From positions 1-34,185 of the forward strand of contig JAILRQ010000102.1 in assembly GCA_024698125.1 (NCBI GenBank): DNA of 34,185 bases, in the 5' to 3' direction. This DNA comes from Acholeplasmatales bacterium (lineage in GTDB: Bacteria; Bacillota_I; Bacilli_A; Acholeplasmatales; Anaeroplasmataceae). The translations under genes were made by a program, and so were the position numbers. Positions within the stretch are counted from its first letter, which is position 1. Each line of letters begins with the position of its first letter. The notes under the pieces were generated by a model. That model saw nothing but the letters and a program-made list of their open reading frames with translations. It did no database searches and had not been told where the DNA came from. Below are positions 9,143 through 16,713 of this stretch, piece after piece.

Positions 9143-9607
9143 ATGATACGTATACTATTTATATGCCACGGCAATATTTGCCGTAGCCCAATGGCAGAGT
9201 TTATAATGAAATCACTTGCCAAGAAATATTCAATAGATAAGGAATTATATATTACATCCAAGGCCACTTCTATGGAGGAGATTGGAAATGATATTTATCC
9301 ACCTGCTAAAAAGGTGTTATCAAATAATAGCATACCATATGAAAAGCATAGTGCTTCTCGTATCGTAAAGGCTGATTTAGATTCCTTTGATTTGATTATT
9401 GGTATGGATACCTATAATATGCAAAATATTCGCCGTATGCTAGGTGATAGTCCAAAAATACATAAGCTATGTGAATATTCTAATACTGAGGTTGATGTAG
9501 ATGACCCTTGGTATACAAGAGATTTTGACCAATGCTTTGGAGAAATATATGCACATTGTAATAATCTTTGCAAGAGATTGTGCAAAACACTAGCCAACAA
9601 AAATTAA
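9143..9607 (+). CDS. low-molecular-weight protein-tyrosine phosphatase
   Basis: A cytoplasmic phosphatase of the LMW-PTP/arsenate-reductase fold, 154 residues. The P-loop is CHGNICRS (C8 nucleophile, R14, the CX5R motif) and the general acid is in DDPWY (D121). In Bacillota such enzymes act on protein phosphotyrosine or phosphoarginine (YwlE-type); the sequence alone does not decide which. It is three bases downstream of the alpha/beta-hydrolase. Confidence 0.9.
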   Translation: MIRILFICHGNICRSPMAEFIMKSLAKKYSIDKELYITSKATSMEEIGNDIYPPAKKVLSNNSIPYEKHSASRIVKADLDSFDLIIGMDTYNMQNIRRMLGDSPKIHKLCEYSNTEVDVDDPWYTRDFDQCFGEIYAHCNNLCKRLCKTLANKN

Positions 9608-9621
9608 TTGTGATAGTATAT

Positions 9622-9750
9622 AGATGTAGGGTAACCTACTAGTCTCCATATTTTTTCATAAATAACTAACTCTCCCTATTAAACAAATATTTTTAATATG
9701 GAGGCTACATAACTCCATAAGGAGGTCTTGAAAAAGGCCTCCTTTCTTTC
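9622..9750 (+). ncRNA. structured intergenic RNA with alternative stems and a terminator
   Basis: Between the phosphatase and the YugP-like gene lie a small hairpin GTAGG-GTAA-CCTAC (9626-9639), a 12-bp helix between AGTCTCCATATT (9641-9652) and AATATGGAGGCT (9695-9706), and a terminator AAGGAGGTC / GGCCTCCTT (9719-9727, 9736-9744) with a T-rich tail. TATGGAG (9697-9703) can instead pair perfectly with CTCCATA (9713-9719), which excludes the long helix. This is the layout of a riboswitch or attenuator, or of a small RNA. I recognise no known aptamer, and the upstream promoter is weak, so it may be read from the phosphatase operon. Confidence 0.45.
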
Positions 9751-9754
9751 TTTT
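9719..9754 (+). terminator. terminator upstream of the YugP-like gene
   Basis: A 9-bp stem (one G-T pair) with an 8-base loop followed by TTCTTTCTTTT. It ends transcription 55 bases before the next gene. Confidence 0.8.
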
Positions 9755-9807
9755 AATATTTAATAAAAAATGGTAAAATAAGCATTGTGGGAAAGAGGTG
9801 TTTAATT

Positions 9808-10620
9808 ATGAATGAAATTATCGATGCGATAAAGGAGTCTACAGGAGCTACTTCTGATATCTTAGCCTTTGCGATGCTTGTAGTCGCAGGACTTATTGTA
9901 ATATTTACCCTAATTGGAGTATTTATTTCAATAATTCTATTCTTCAAGTATAACAAGCTAAATCATACAAAGAACTCTTGTGATATGACAGGACTTGAGG
10001 TTGCGCGAAAGATTCTAGATGATAATGACCTACAGCATATAAAGGTTAAGGCTACAGGATCATTTATTTGGGGTAATTCATATTCTCATGTATGGAAAAA
10101 GGTAAGACTTAGAAGATTCACCTATAAAAAGAATAGTGTTACTTCTCTTGCGATGGCCGCTCAAAAGTCATCACTTGCCATTCTTGATAAAGAGCATGAC
10201 CCAATAATGATGAAGCGTAATAAGCTTATTCCATTACAAATGTTTGGACCACTTATGTTCCTTCCACTTGTAATCATTGGAATAGTAATTGACCTTCTAA
10301 TTGCTAGTGCATTAGATAAGGATCCTAACTACGCTGTAGCATTTACATGTGCTGGACTTGGAGTTATTCTTTACGCAATATCATTTGCCCTAACAGTTGT
10401 TATTCTTAAGGCCGAAACTAAGGCTCAAGAAAAATCAATTGAAATCCTTAAGAAGGAAAATCTTGCGAATGATACAGAGATTGAACAAATCAAGGGACTA
10501 TATAAGGTATATAACCTAGAGTATGTTAATAACATGATTATTGCATTCCTAGAGCTAGTACTAAGAGTTCTTCAAATCATTGCTCAATTCCAAGGAAAGT
10601 CATCAAGTTCAAAGGACTAA
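9808..10620 (+). CDS. YugP-like membrane protein lacking the HExxH protease motif
   Basis: Resembles the YugP family of membrane zinc peptidases (Zn_peptidase_2): one N-terminal membrane segment (about 17-46), the signature CDMTGLEVARKILDDNDL, the helix before the active site (SVTSLAMAAQ), then two further hydrophobic helices (148-166 and about 174-198) and a C-terminal helix. Where the family has AAHEVGHA, this protein has AAQKSSLA (residues 117-124), so both zinc-binding His and the catalytic Glu are absent and peptidase activity is not expected. The gene is intact, with AGAGGTG before the ATG at 9808 (preferred to a GTG at 9787). A role as a scaffold or regulator is inference. Confidence 0.75.
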   Translation: MNEIIDAIKESTGATSDILAFAMLVVAGLIVIFTLIGVFISIILFFKYNKLNHTKNSCDMTGLEVARKILDDNDLQHIKVKATGSFIWGNSYSHVWKKVRLRRFTYKKNSVTSLAMAAQKSSLAILDKEHDPIMMKRNKLIPLQMFGPLMFLPLVIIGIVIDLLIASALDKDPNYAVAFTCAGLGVILYAISFALTVVILKAETKAQEKSIEILKKENLANDTEIEQIKGLYKVYNLEYVNNMIIAFLELVLRVLQIIAQFQGKSSSSKD

Positions 10621-10630
10621 TACAAAGAAA

Positions 10631-10660
10631 AAGCCTAGATTAATTCTAGGCTTCTTTTTT
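10631..10660. terminator. bidirectional terminator, YugP-like / ltaS-like
   Basis: A perfect 9-bp stem AAGCCTAGA / TCTAGGCTT with a 5-base loop. CTTTTTT follows on the plus strand, and the reverse side has an A-rich flank that gives a T-run on the minus strand. It overlaps the end of the convergent sulfatase gene. Confidence 0.85.
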
Positions 10661-12646
10661 GCCAAAATACTGGCTTTTTATTATTTGGTTTGATAAATAC
10701 TTACCCCTCTTTAAAATCTTTAAATCTGAAGGGATTTTACCAACTATATCAAAGCTTGCCTTTTGGGCATAGCTTAATGATGACTTAAGCATATTTCTTC
10801 CCATAAGAGTACGTACCATAGTACCATTCTTATTATAATAGAAATAATCCTCTATATCATACATGTATGCTAATGTAGGTAATACATCGATTTGTCCACA
10901 AATGTTATCGTTATATTCCTTTGCATCATATGTATCTATATTAAAGTTATAATCATAGCCATTCTTTCCGATTACATAATGACCATCAATATTCTTATTA
11001 TATAGAACTGTAAGCACTGAGTAGTCCTTTGCACTAGTTGTCCACTTATACTTACTCTTAGACTCTACATTACGCTTTGTTCTATTTGACATATACTTAT
11101 GAATTCCACCATGGTCTCCCATTACAACAATTGAGGTATTCTCAAGTATTCCCAATTCATCTAAATCATCAATAAATCTTCCAATACAATAATCAACATA
11201 ATGAGCTAGAGATACATATTCATAGAAATAAGATCCTAGCTCCTTTCTTAATCCAGTATCATTTCCAAGGAAGTCCATATCTATAACATCTGGACAATGG
11301 AATGGTACATGTGATGAGCATAATACAATGTGATTATAGAATCTATCAGTAGAGCTATACTGTGAAAGTATTTGCTCCTCATATCTTAGTAGTGAATTAT
11401 CATTGATATATCCACATACATAATCCATTCCATAGTCCTCATCATATTTTAGAGTCTCATCCTCGTTGTATACTATCTCATCACCATAATGAACCTCATT
11501 AAATCCAATAGTTGAATCCATTACACCCTTGTAGTTCCAAGTTGAACCATAGGCTCCATTAAGATATGATGTCTTATAGCCTTCTTTCTCTAGGGCTTCT
11601 GCAAGGCTATAATATTCAGATCTTTCATATTGGTTAAAGGTAATAACACTAGATACAGGATATTGACCTGTCATAAACATCAAATCACAGTCTGAGCTGT
11701 TTCCAAGATGAACCTGCTCAATGGTGTTCATTTGAACACTATGACCTAATAGCTTATTGATATTTGGTGTAATCTCATGAGCTACACCATTTGAATCAGT
11801 TATAGCATTTCCAACAACAAATGATTCAATAGCCTCCATTTGTAAAACAATAAGGTTTGAATCCTTCATTATATCCTCAAGGCCAAAGCTATCAGTGCTA
11901 TTATTCATATCCTCTAGGATAGCCTCCTCATACTCAATATAATCCTCATTATCATCAGATGACATAGTAACAGTTTTATTGTAGGCTGGAAGCTGTACTA
12001 TATCAACTATATGATACATAAAGTTTCCATAGGCTGCGGCCTTATCTGTTGAGTTAAGTGAATTAACAGTCTTATTTGATGTAATAAGTGTTAAAAAGCA
12101 TACCATAAATAATGATGTAAGGATTGTACCAGCCTTAGATACTAATCTATATTTATGATATGTAAATCTATGCTTTACAAGACCCCATATAAACATAAAT
12201 GTAAATAGGAATGAATCCACAAAGAATAGACCATCTGTTGGTGAGTAATGTACCCATAAGGACATTACTACATTATTATTACTATTATGTGGCATAATCT
12301 TCCAGAATAGGCTTGATGGGCCTTGGAAGAATCTAGTATATGCAAGATCTGCTACTATAAATCCTAATGATATAGCATATATTGCAATAACCCATATATA
12401 TCTTCCAACATTATTGAATAATAGCGCAAAGCTAAATAGTACTATATATGTTAAGCATAATAGTATTAAAAGCCATCCACATTCCTTTAATCCATATATA
12501 AACTTAAACGCAAAATGATAATTACTATCAGCCATACCAACATAATATATTTGCTTAATGATTATGGCTATAAATAATAGCGCCACAAATATAAAGCTAT
12601 AATGCTTGACTAGAAGCTGGTGAAGCTTCTTTAATACATTTTTCAT
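10646..12646 (-). CDS. LTA-synthase-family membrane sulfatase (phosphoglycerol transferase)
   Basis: A polytopic protein of 666 residues: five membrane segments in the first about 190, then an extracytoplasmic alkaline-phosphatase/sulfatase domain. Its elements follow LtaS: E271 in LQMEAIESF, TPNINKL, the nucleophile region GNSSD (315-319), SSHVPF (H446) and VVMGDHGG (D511, H512). LtaS polymerises glycerol phosphate from phosphatidylglycerol onto a glycolipid. Here Ser (S317) stands where LtaS has the catalytic Thr. The start overlaps the flippase gene by 50 bases. Another phosphoglycerol or phosphoethanolamine transferase activity is possible. Confidence 0.85.
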   Translation of the reverse strand: MKNVLKKLHQLLVKHYSFIFVALLFIAIIIKQIYYVGMADSNYHFAFKFIYGLKECGWLLILLCLTYIVLFSFALLFNNVGRYIWVIAIYAISLGFIVADLAYTRFFQGPSSLFWKIMPHNSNNNVVMSLWVHYSPTDGLFFVDSFLFTFMFIWGLVKHRFTYHKYRLVSKAGTILTSLFMVCFLTLITSNKTVNSLNSTDKAAAYGNFMYHIVDIVQLPAYNKTVTMSSDDNEDYIEYEEAILEDMNNSTDSFGLEDIMKDSNLIVLQMEAIESFVVGNAITDSNGVAHEITPNINKLLGHSVQMNTIEQVHLGNSSDCDLMFMTGQYPVSSVITFNQYERSEYYSLAEALEKEGYKTSYLNGAYGSTWNYKGVMDSTIGFNEVHYGDEIVYNEDETLKYDEDYGMDYVCGYINDNSLLRYEEQILSQYSSTDRFYNHIVLCSSHVPFHCPDVIDMDFLGNDTGLRKELGSYFYEYVSLAHYVDYCIGRFIDDLDELGILENTSIVVMGDHGGIHKYMSNRTKRNVESKSKYKWTTSAKDYSVLTVLYNKNIDGHYVIGKNGYDYNFNIDTYDAKEYNDNICGQIDVLPTLAYMYDIEDYFYYNKNGTMVRTLMGRNMLKSSLSYAQKASFDIVGKIPSDLKILKRGKYLSNQIIKSQYFGKKEA

Positions 12647-13703
12647 CTATAATCTCTTCCTTCTTTTTCTTCTTACCTGACATTACAATCATAGTTGTAA
12701 CACCACTAACTAATATTAATCCATAATAGCTTATACCACGTACAAGCAATGCAGCTAGGTCAGCAACTGCATCTCCTGATGCTTCATATATTCCACTATA
12801 TAGGCTCTTAATTGATACCTCAGCAGCTCCAATTCCTCCAGGTATTGGGAATGAGTCAGATATAAGAGCATATACTGTTTGGCATGCAATTATATATATG
12901 AAGCTATGTCCACTAAGACCTAGCCCCTTATATATGAAATAAGCAATTGCGAATGTCGCAATTCTTTTTAATATACAAAGTAGGAACACAATAAATACTG
13001 TTGGTATATGCTTCTTAAAGTATCTACTAGAACCCTTATAGTTTCTAACCATCTTCCTTAAGGCACGAGCTCTTTGATATGGATTCTTAACAAGATTATG
13101 CTTATGAAGCCAGAATATTAATCTTATACCAACCTTATAAACAACATTACCCATAACCATTAAAGCTAGGCTAAATGAGGCGATAAGAATATTTGATATA
13201 ACACCAAATATAATAAGGCCTATCATTAAGGCACTATCAGTTCCTGCAAAGAAATCCTTAAAATAGAATATAGCCGCAATAATTGCCATAACTATTAGCG
13301 CAAACTTATTCATAAATGAATATAAAAGCACCATAGGTGTAGTCTTTGCGACCTCTATTCCACCCTTGCTCTTCATCTCATATACCATCATTGGCTGTCC
13401 TCCGACAGCAAATGGTGTTAGCTGAGAAAAGAAAAGATCAACTGATACATAGCCATAGGCATTAAATGGATTAAGCTTTACTCCAAGCCCCCTACCCATT
13501 ACTATATAGCATAGCCCTTGGATAAATATTTGGGCAAACACCATAATAAAGGCTAGAGTTAAAAAGAATGGCTTTAAATCCTTAACACCATGCTTAATCT
13601 CACTTATATCTATATCCTTAAATAGATACCAAAATGAGAATGCAAACAAGGCTACTATTAATATGTATTTAACTATTTTCTTCCATAGCTTACCCTTTTT
13701 CAT
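12597..13703 (-). CDS. lysylphosphatidylglycerol synthase TM-domain (UPF0104) flippase-like protein
   Basis: A 368-residue integral membrane protein with about eight membrane helices and the hallmark PIPGGIGAAE near the C-terminus, plus QLTPFAVGGQP in the first half. This corresponds to the flippase half of MprF without the aminoacyl-transfer domain. Such stand-alone proteins are thought to move lipids across the membrane; the substrate is unknown. It overlaps the LtaS-like gene by 50 bases and lies next to a CDP-alcohol phosphatidyltransferase, so a shared envelope lipid pathway is likely. The C-terminal tail is basic (GKKKKKEE). The start has AAAAGGGAG upstream. Confidence 0.87.
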   Translation of the reverse strand: MKKGKLWKKIVKYILIVALFAFSFWYLFKDIDISEIKHGVKDLKPFFLTLAFIMVFAQIFIQGLCYIVMGRGLGVKLNPFNAYGYVSVDLFFSQLTPFAVGGQPMMVYEMKSKGGIEVAKTTPMVLLYSFMNKFALIVMAIIAAIFYFKDFFAGTDSALMIGLIIFGVISNILIASFSLALMVMGNVVYKVGIRLIFWLHKHNLVKNPYQRARALRKMVRNYKGSSRYFKKHIPTVFIVFLLCILKRIATFAIAYFIYKGLGLSGHSFIYIIACQTVYALISDSFPIPGGIGAAEVSIKSLYSGIYEASGDAVADLAALLVRGISYYGLILVSGVTTMIVMSGKKKKKEEIIDEKCIKEASPASSQAL

Positions 13704-13715
13704 ACATACTCCCTT

Positions 13716-13748
13716 TTATTCAAACTTACGTCCACATCTATTACACAT
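13716..13748 (-). CDS. possible 10-codon CxxC microORF
   Basis: MCNRCGRKFE followed by TAA, with AAAGGGAAG upstream of the ATG. It resembles half of a zinc ribbon and ends just before the ribosome binding site of the flippase gene, so it could be a short upstream ORF. Against it, a TATTAT -10-like sequence overlaps its start. Very tentative. Confidence 0.2.
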   Translation of the reverse strand: MCNRCGRKFE

Positions 13749-13775
13749 AATACTGCTTCCCTTTAAACGAAATAA

Positions 13776-13795
13776 ATTGCCTCAGCTGAGGCAAT
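13776..13795 (-). terminator. terminator of the phosphatidyltransferase gene
   Basis: A perfect 20-base palindrome, stem ATTGCCTC / GAGGCAAT with an AGCT loop, followed on the minus strand by TTATTTCGTTT, directly after the stop codon. Confidence 0.75.
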
Positions 13796-13801
13796 CATTT
13801 A

Positions 13802-14467
13802 CTACATAAACTTTAATAGCACAAATGCTATTAAAAATAAGCATCCAAATACACTAAAGGCTATAATCATTTTCTTACCAGCCTTTGGTACCTTAATCTT
13901 TAATACAAATAATAAGCCAAGTATCACAAGCACTGCAAAGTATAGCCATGCGAAGGCTAGGCTAGACATATTAGTAAACTTAAATAAATAAGCAATAGGC
14001 ATGAAGAATGCGGCCATTGTTATAGGCATTCCTGTATAGAACTTAAGGACTGAATCATCAGTCTTACTTCTTTCATGCTCTAATGCATTAAAGTATCCAA
14101 GTCTTACAAGACCAAATAAAACATAGAATAATAATGCCACTACTACAATTGCAAAAGCAATGCTATGCTCTTTAATTGATGAATCCAAGAATAATCTTAA
14201 TGCTATTGCTGCTGGAAGGATTCCAAAAGCTAGTAAATCTGATAATGAATCAATTTGAATACCATTATCCTTTTCAAACTCAGTTCTATCCTTCTTAGTT
14301 CTAGCAACCTTACCATCAAACATATCAAGCCCACCACATACAAGCAAGCATAAAACAGCATAATCTGCTGAATGTCCTGGATTAATTATACATAATGAAA
14401 CTCCTAAAACTGCTAATAAAGTGGATATGTATGTTAACCATACAGTGTAATTCCAATATCCTACCAT
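13802..14467 (-). CDS. pssA: CDP-alcohol phosphatidyltransferase, PssA-like
   Basis: An integral membrane enzyme of phospholipid synthesis, 221 residues with about six to seven membrane helices. The CDP-alcohol motif is present: D48, D51-G52, A55-R56, G69, D73 and D77 in DMFDGKVAR...GIQIDSLSD. The insert between AR and G is 12 residues rather than the usual 8, as in PssA-type phosphatidylserine synthases. The product is therefore probably phosphatidylserine from CDP-diacylglycerol and serine, but another head-group alcohol cannot be excluded. The promoter TTTAAA-17-TATACT lies just upstream, and GGGGTG precedes the start. Confidence 0.82.
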   Translation of the reverse strand: MVGYWNYTVWLTYISTLLAVLGVSLCIINPGHSADYAVLCLLVCGGLDMFDGKVARTKKDRTEFEKDNGIQIDSLSDLLAFGILPAAIALRLFLDSSIKEHSIAFAIVVVALLFYVLFGLVRLGYFNALEHERSKTDDSVLKFYTGMPITMAAFFMPIAYLFKFTNMSSLAFAWLYFAVLVILGLLFVLKIKVPKAGKKMIIAFSVFGCLFLIAFVLLKFM

Positions 14468-14757
14468 TTATAACACCCCTAAACTAAATTAAGTATATCA
14501 TATTAGACTTCTTTTTTAAATATAAAAAAGATAATAAATCTAAGATGTTTTTAAGCTTTTTGTCTGAATTTAAGCAAATTATGGATATATATTAAAACTC
14601 TATTACAAGGTAACAGTCTTCTTATACCATGAAATATTATTCGTGATATACGTTTTCATTATGAACTTTATGAAATTTTATTAAAATTTTATTTACAACC
14701 AGCATACAAAAAATTAAAATATTATTATTCTTAATGCAATAAAAGGAGATACACTTT
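14468..14757. promoter_or_regulatory. divergent promoter region pssA / purF
   Basis: A strongly AT-rich gap of 290 bases. The purF promoter is TTTACA (14692-14697), 17 bp, TAAAAT (14715-14720). A pssA promoter points the other way near 14490. I looked for a purine riboswitch and did not find one. Two weak PurBox-like sequences (ATTATTCGTGATA at 14637 and CATTATGAACTTT at 14657) lie about 60-90 bases upstream of the purF start, too degenerate to call. Confidence 0.6.
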
Positions 14758-16185
14758 ATGTTTGATTCTATTCACGAGGAATGTGGAGTTTTCGGTATTT
14801 TCGAAACTAAAAAAAGAAATGTAGCACATGACCTATATATTGCCCTATATGCTTTACAGCATAGAGGTCAGGAAAGTGCTGGTATTGCTGTATGTGATGA
14901 TGGTGTTATTAATTATCAAAAGGGTGCAGGTCTTGTTGGTGACTTCTTCACTAAGGATATCCTTGCACGTCTTGGAGAGGGTAACATGGCTGTAGGTCAT
15001 GTTAGATACTCTACTACTGGTGGTAATAACATTAATAATATTCAACCACTTGTTGTACGTCATATGAAGGGAAACCTTGCACTTGTACACAATGGTAACC
15101 TAACTAATGCTGATGAGCTTAGAAGAAAGTATGAGCTTAATGGAGCTATCTTCCATGGTACATCAGATACTGAATCAATCGCATATTCTATTGTTGATAA
15201 CAGATTAACTGCTCCTTCTATTGAAGCCGCTATTGAAACAACTATGACAGAAATAGCAGGTGCTTATTCTTGTATTGCTATGTCACCTACTAAGATGGTT
15301 GGATTTAGAGATCCTAATGGATTTAGACCCCTATGCCTTGGTCGTAGTAAGGATGGTGGATATATCCTATCATCAGAGTCTTGTGCTATTGATGCAATTG
15401 AGGGTACATTCGTTCGTGATATTTTACCAGGAGAGATTGTTGTAATCTCTGATGCGGGTGTTGAGTCAATTATGACTCATGTTGGAAAGAGAAAGCATAC
15501 TCTTTGTGTATTTGAATATATCTACTTCGCAAGAGGAGATTCATATATTGAGGGTGTAAATGTACACCAAGCTCGTATTACTGCAGGTAAGATCTTAGCT
15601 AAAGAAAATAAGATTGATGCTGATGTAGTAATTGGAGTACCTGATTCAGGACTTGATGCGGCACTAGGATATAGTATGGCATCAGGAATCCAATATGGAA
15701 TGGGATTTGTAAAAAACAAATACATCGGAAGATCATTTATAAAGCCTAGCCAAGAGGAAAGACGTAATACAGTTAAGATTAAGCTTAACGTTGTAAAGGA
15801 GGTTGTAAAGGGTAAGAGAGTAATCCTTATTGATGACTCTATTGTCCGTGGTACAACTTCTAAGGAAATTATTAAGCTTCTTCGTGAGGCAGGAGCCACA
15901 GAGGTTCACTTCCTATCATCAGCTCCAGCATTCAAGCATCCTTGCTACTTCGGTACTGATGTAGATAGTGAAGAAAACCTAATTGCTTGTAAGTATAGCA
16001 CTAATGAAGAAATTGCTAAGGCTCTTGGAGCTGATTCATTATCATATCTTTCACTAGAGGGTTCACATGAGCTTGCTAAAAAGGAAGGCCTATACTTCTG
16101 TGATGGATGCTTTAGTGGTAATTATCCAATTGATGTTCCTAAGGGAATTGAAAAGAATAAATTTGAACAAAAAATTACAAAGTAA
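14758..16185 (+). CDS. purF: amidophosphoribosyltransferase
   Basis: First committed step of purine synthesis: PRPP plus glutamine to 5-phosphoribosylamine. The short propeptide MFDSIHEE precedes the nucleophile C9 (ECGVFG), which becomes N-terminal after cleavage. The glutaminase domain is followed by a phosphoribosyltransferase domain with VILIDDSIVRGTTS. Cys in TLCVFEYIYFA, HPCYFGTD and FCDGCFSGNYP match the [4Fe-4S] ligands of the Bacillus enzyme. 475 residues is the normal size. It is alone here, without other pur genes, and ends with its own terminator. Confidence 0.97.
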   Translation: MFDSIHEECGVFGIFETKKRNVAHDLYIALYALQHRGQESAGIAVCDDGVINYQKGAGLVGDFFTKDILARLGEGNMAVGHVRYSTTGGNNINNIQPLVVRHMKGNLALVHNGNLTNADELRRKYELNGAIFHGTSDTESIAYSIVDNRLTAPSIEAAIETTMTEIAGAYSCIAMSPTKMVGFRDPNGFRPLCLGRSKDGGYILSSESCAIDAIEGTFVRDILPGEIVVISDAGVESIMTHVGKRKHTLCVFEYIYFARGDSYIEGVNVHQARITAGKILAKENKIDADVVIGVPDSGLDAALGYSMASGIQYGMGFVKNKYIGRSFIKPSQEERRNTVKIKLNVVKEVVKGKRVILIDDSIVRGTTSKEIIKLLREAGATEVHFLSSAPAFKHPCYFGTDVDSEENLIACKYSTNEEIAKALGADSLSYLSLEGSHELAKKEGLYFCDGCFSGNYPIDVPKGIEKNKFEQKITK

Positions 16186-16193
16186 TAATAAAG

Positions 16194-16222
16194 CGGTGTA
16201 TAAAATAAATACACCGTTTTTT
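16194..16222 (+). terminator. terminator of purF
   Basis: The stem CGGTGTA / TACACCG with a 9-base loop, then TTTTTTG. Confidence 0.85.
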
Positions 16223-16235
16223 GTTATAAAATAAA

Positions 16236-16253
16236 AAGGGCATTATTGCCCTT
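16236..16253 (-). terminator. terminator of the NUDIX gene
   Basis: The stem AAGGGCA / TGCCCTT with a 4-base loop, followed on the minus strand by TTTATTTTAT. Confidence 0.75.
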
Positions 16254-16254
16254 C

Positions 16255-16659
16255 TTACTTTAGATGATAAATTACCTGATGTCTATTGAAGTTATCTTTA
16301 ATTCCCTCATCAATAATATTTAGATAATCATTTACATCTAGCCACTTATATTCAGTGTGCTCATCTGATAATGTGATGTCCTCTTTATCTGTGTATGCTA
16401 TATAGTTCTTAAATACTATATTAGTGTTTTTTAGTGGATCATCATATAAGAACTCAGGATTCTTAATAATAAGACCTGTTTCCTCCATTACCTCTCGTTT
16501 AATTCCGTCATTGGCAGTTTCATAATGCTTTAAACCCCCACCTGGATTTTCCCACACACCAGGTCTTGCATCACTATTACTTCTTTTAATCGCTAATAGC
16601 TTACAGGTTTTGGTATTATAAATGTACGCCTTTGTAACTATAAAACTCAAAACTATCAC
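16255..16659 (-). CDS. NUDIX hydrolase
   Basis: A small (134 aa) NUDIX pyrophosphohydrolase. The box GX5EX7REUXEEXGU is complete (GGLKHYE ... REVMEETGLI). The protein has no extra domain, so it probably cleaves a nucleoside diphosphate derivative as a housekeeping or MutT-like enzyme; the substrate cannot be predicted. The start is uncertain: GTG at 16659 as listed, or TTG at 16650, which has AAGGTG six bases upstream and would give MSFIVTKAY. TATAAT lies just upstream, right after the terminator of the flavodiiron gene. Confidence 0.88.
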   Translation of the reverse strand: MIVLSFIVTKAYIYNTKTCKLLAIKRSNSDARPGVWENPGGGLKHYETANDGIKREVMEETGLIIKNPEFLYDDPLKNTNIVFKNYIAYTDKEDITLSDEHTEYKWLDVNDYLNIIDEGIKDNFNRHQVIYHLK

Positions 16660-16682
16660 CTTTTCCTATGACATTATAGCAC

Positions 16683-16706
16683 AAAAAAGAGCCGTTTGGC
16701 TCTTTT
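16683..16706 (-). terminator. terminator of the flavodiiron gene
   Basis: A 9-bp perfect stem AAAAGAGCC / GGCTCTTTT with an AAAC loop and further T residues on the minus strand. Confidence 0.85.
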
Positions 16707-16713
16707 ATTGTAA

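Noticed and set aside
14468-14757. Purine riboswitch or PurBox before purF
   Set aside because: No aptamer core was found, and the best PurBox-like sequences match the consensus at only about 9-10 of 13 positions in a very AT-rich background.
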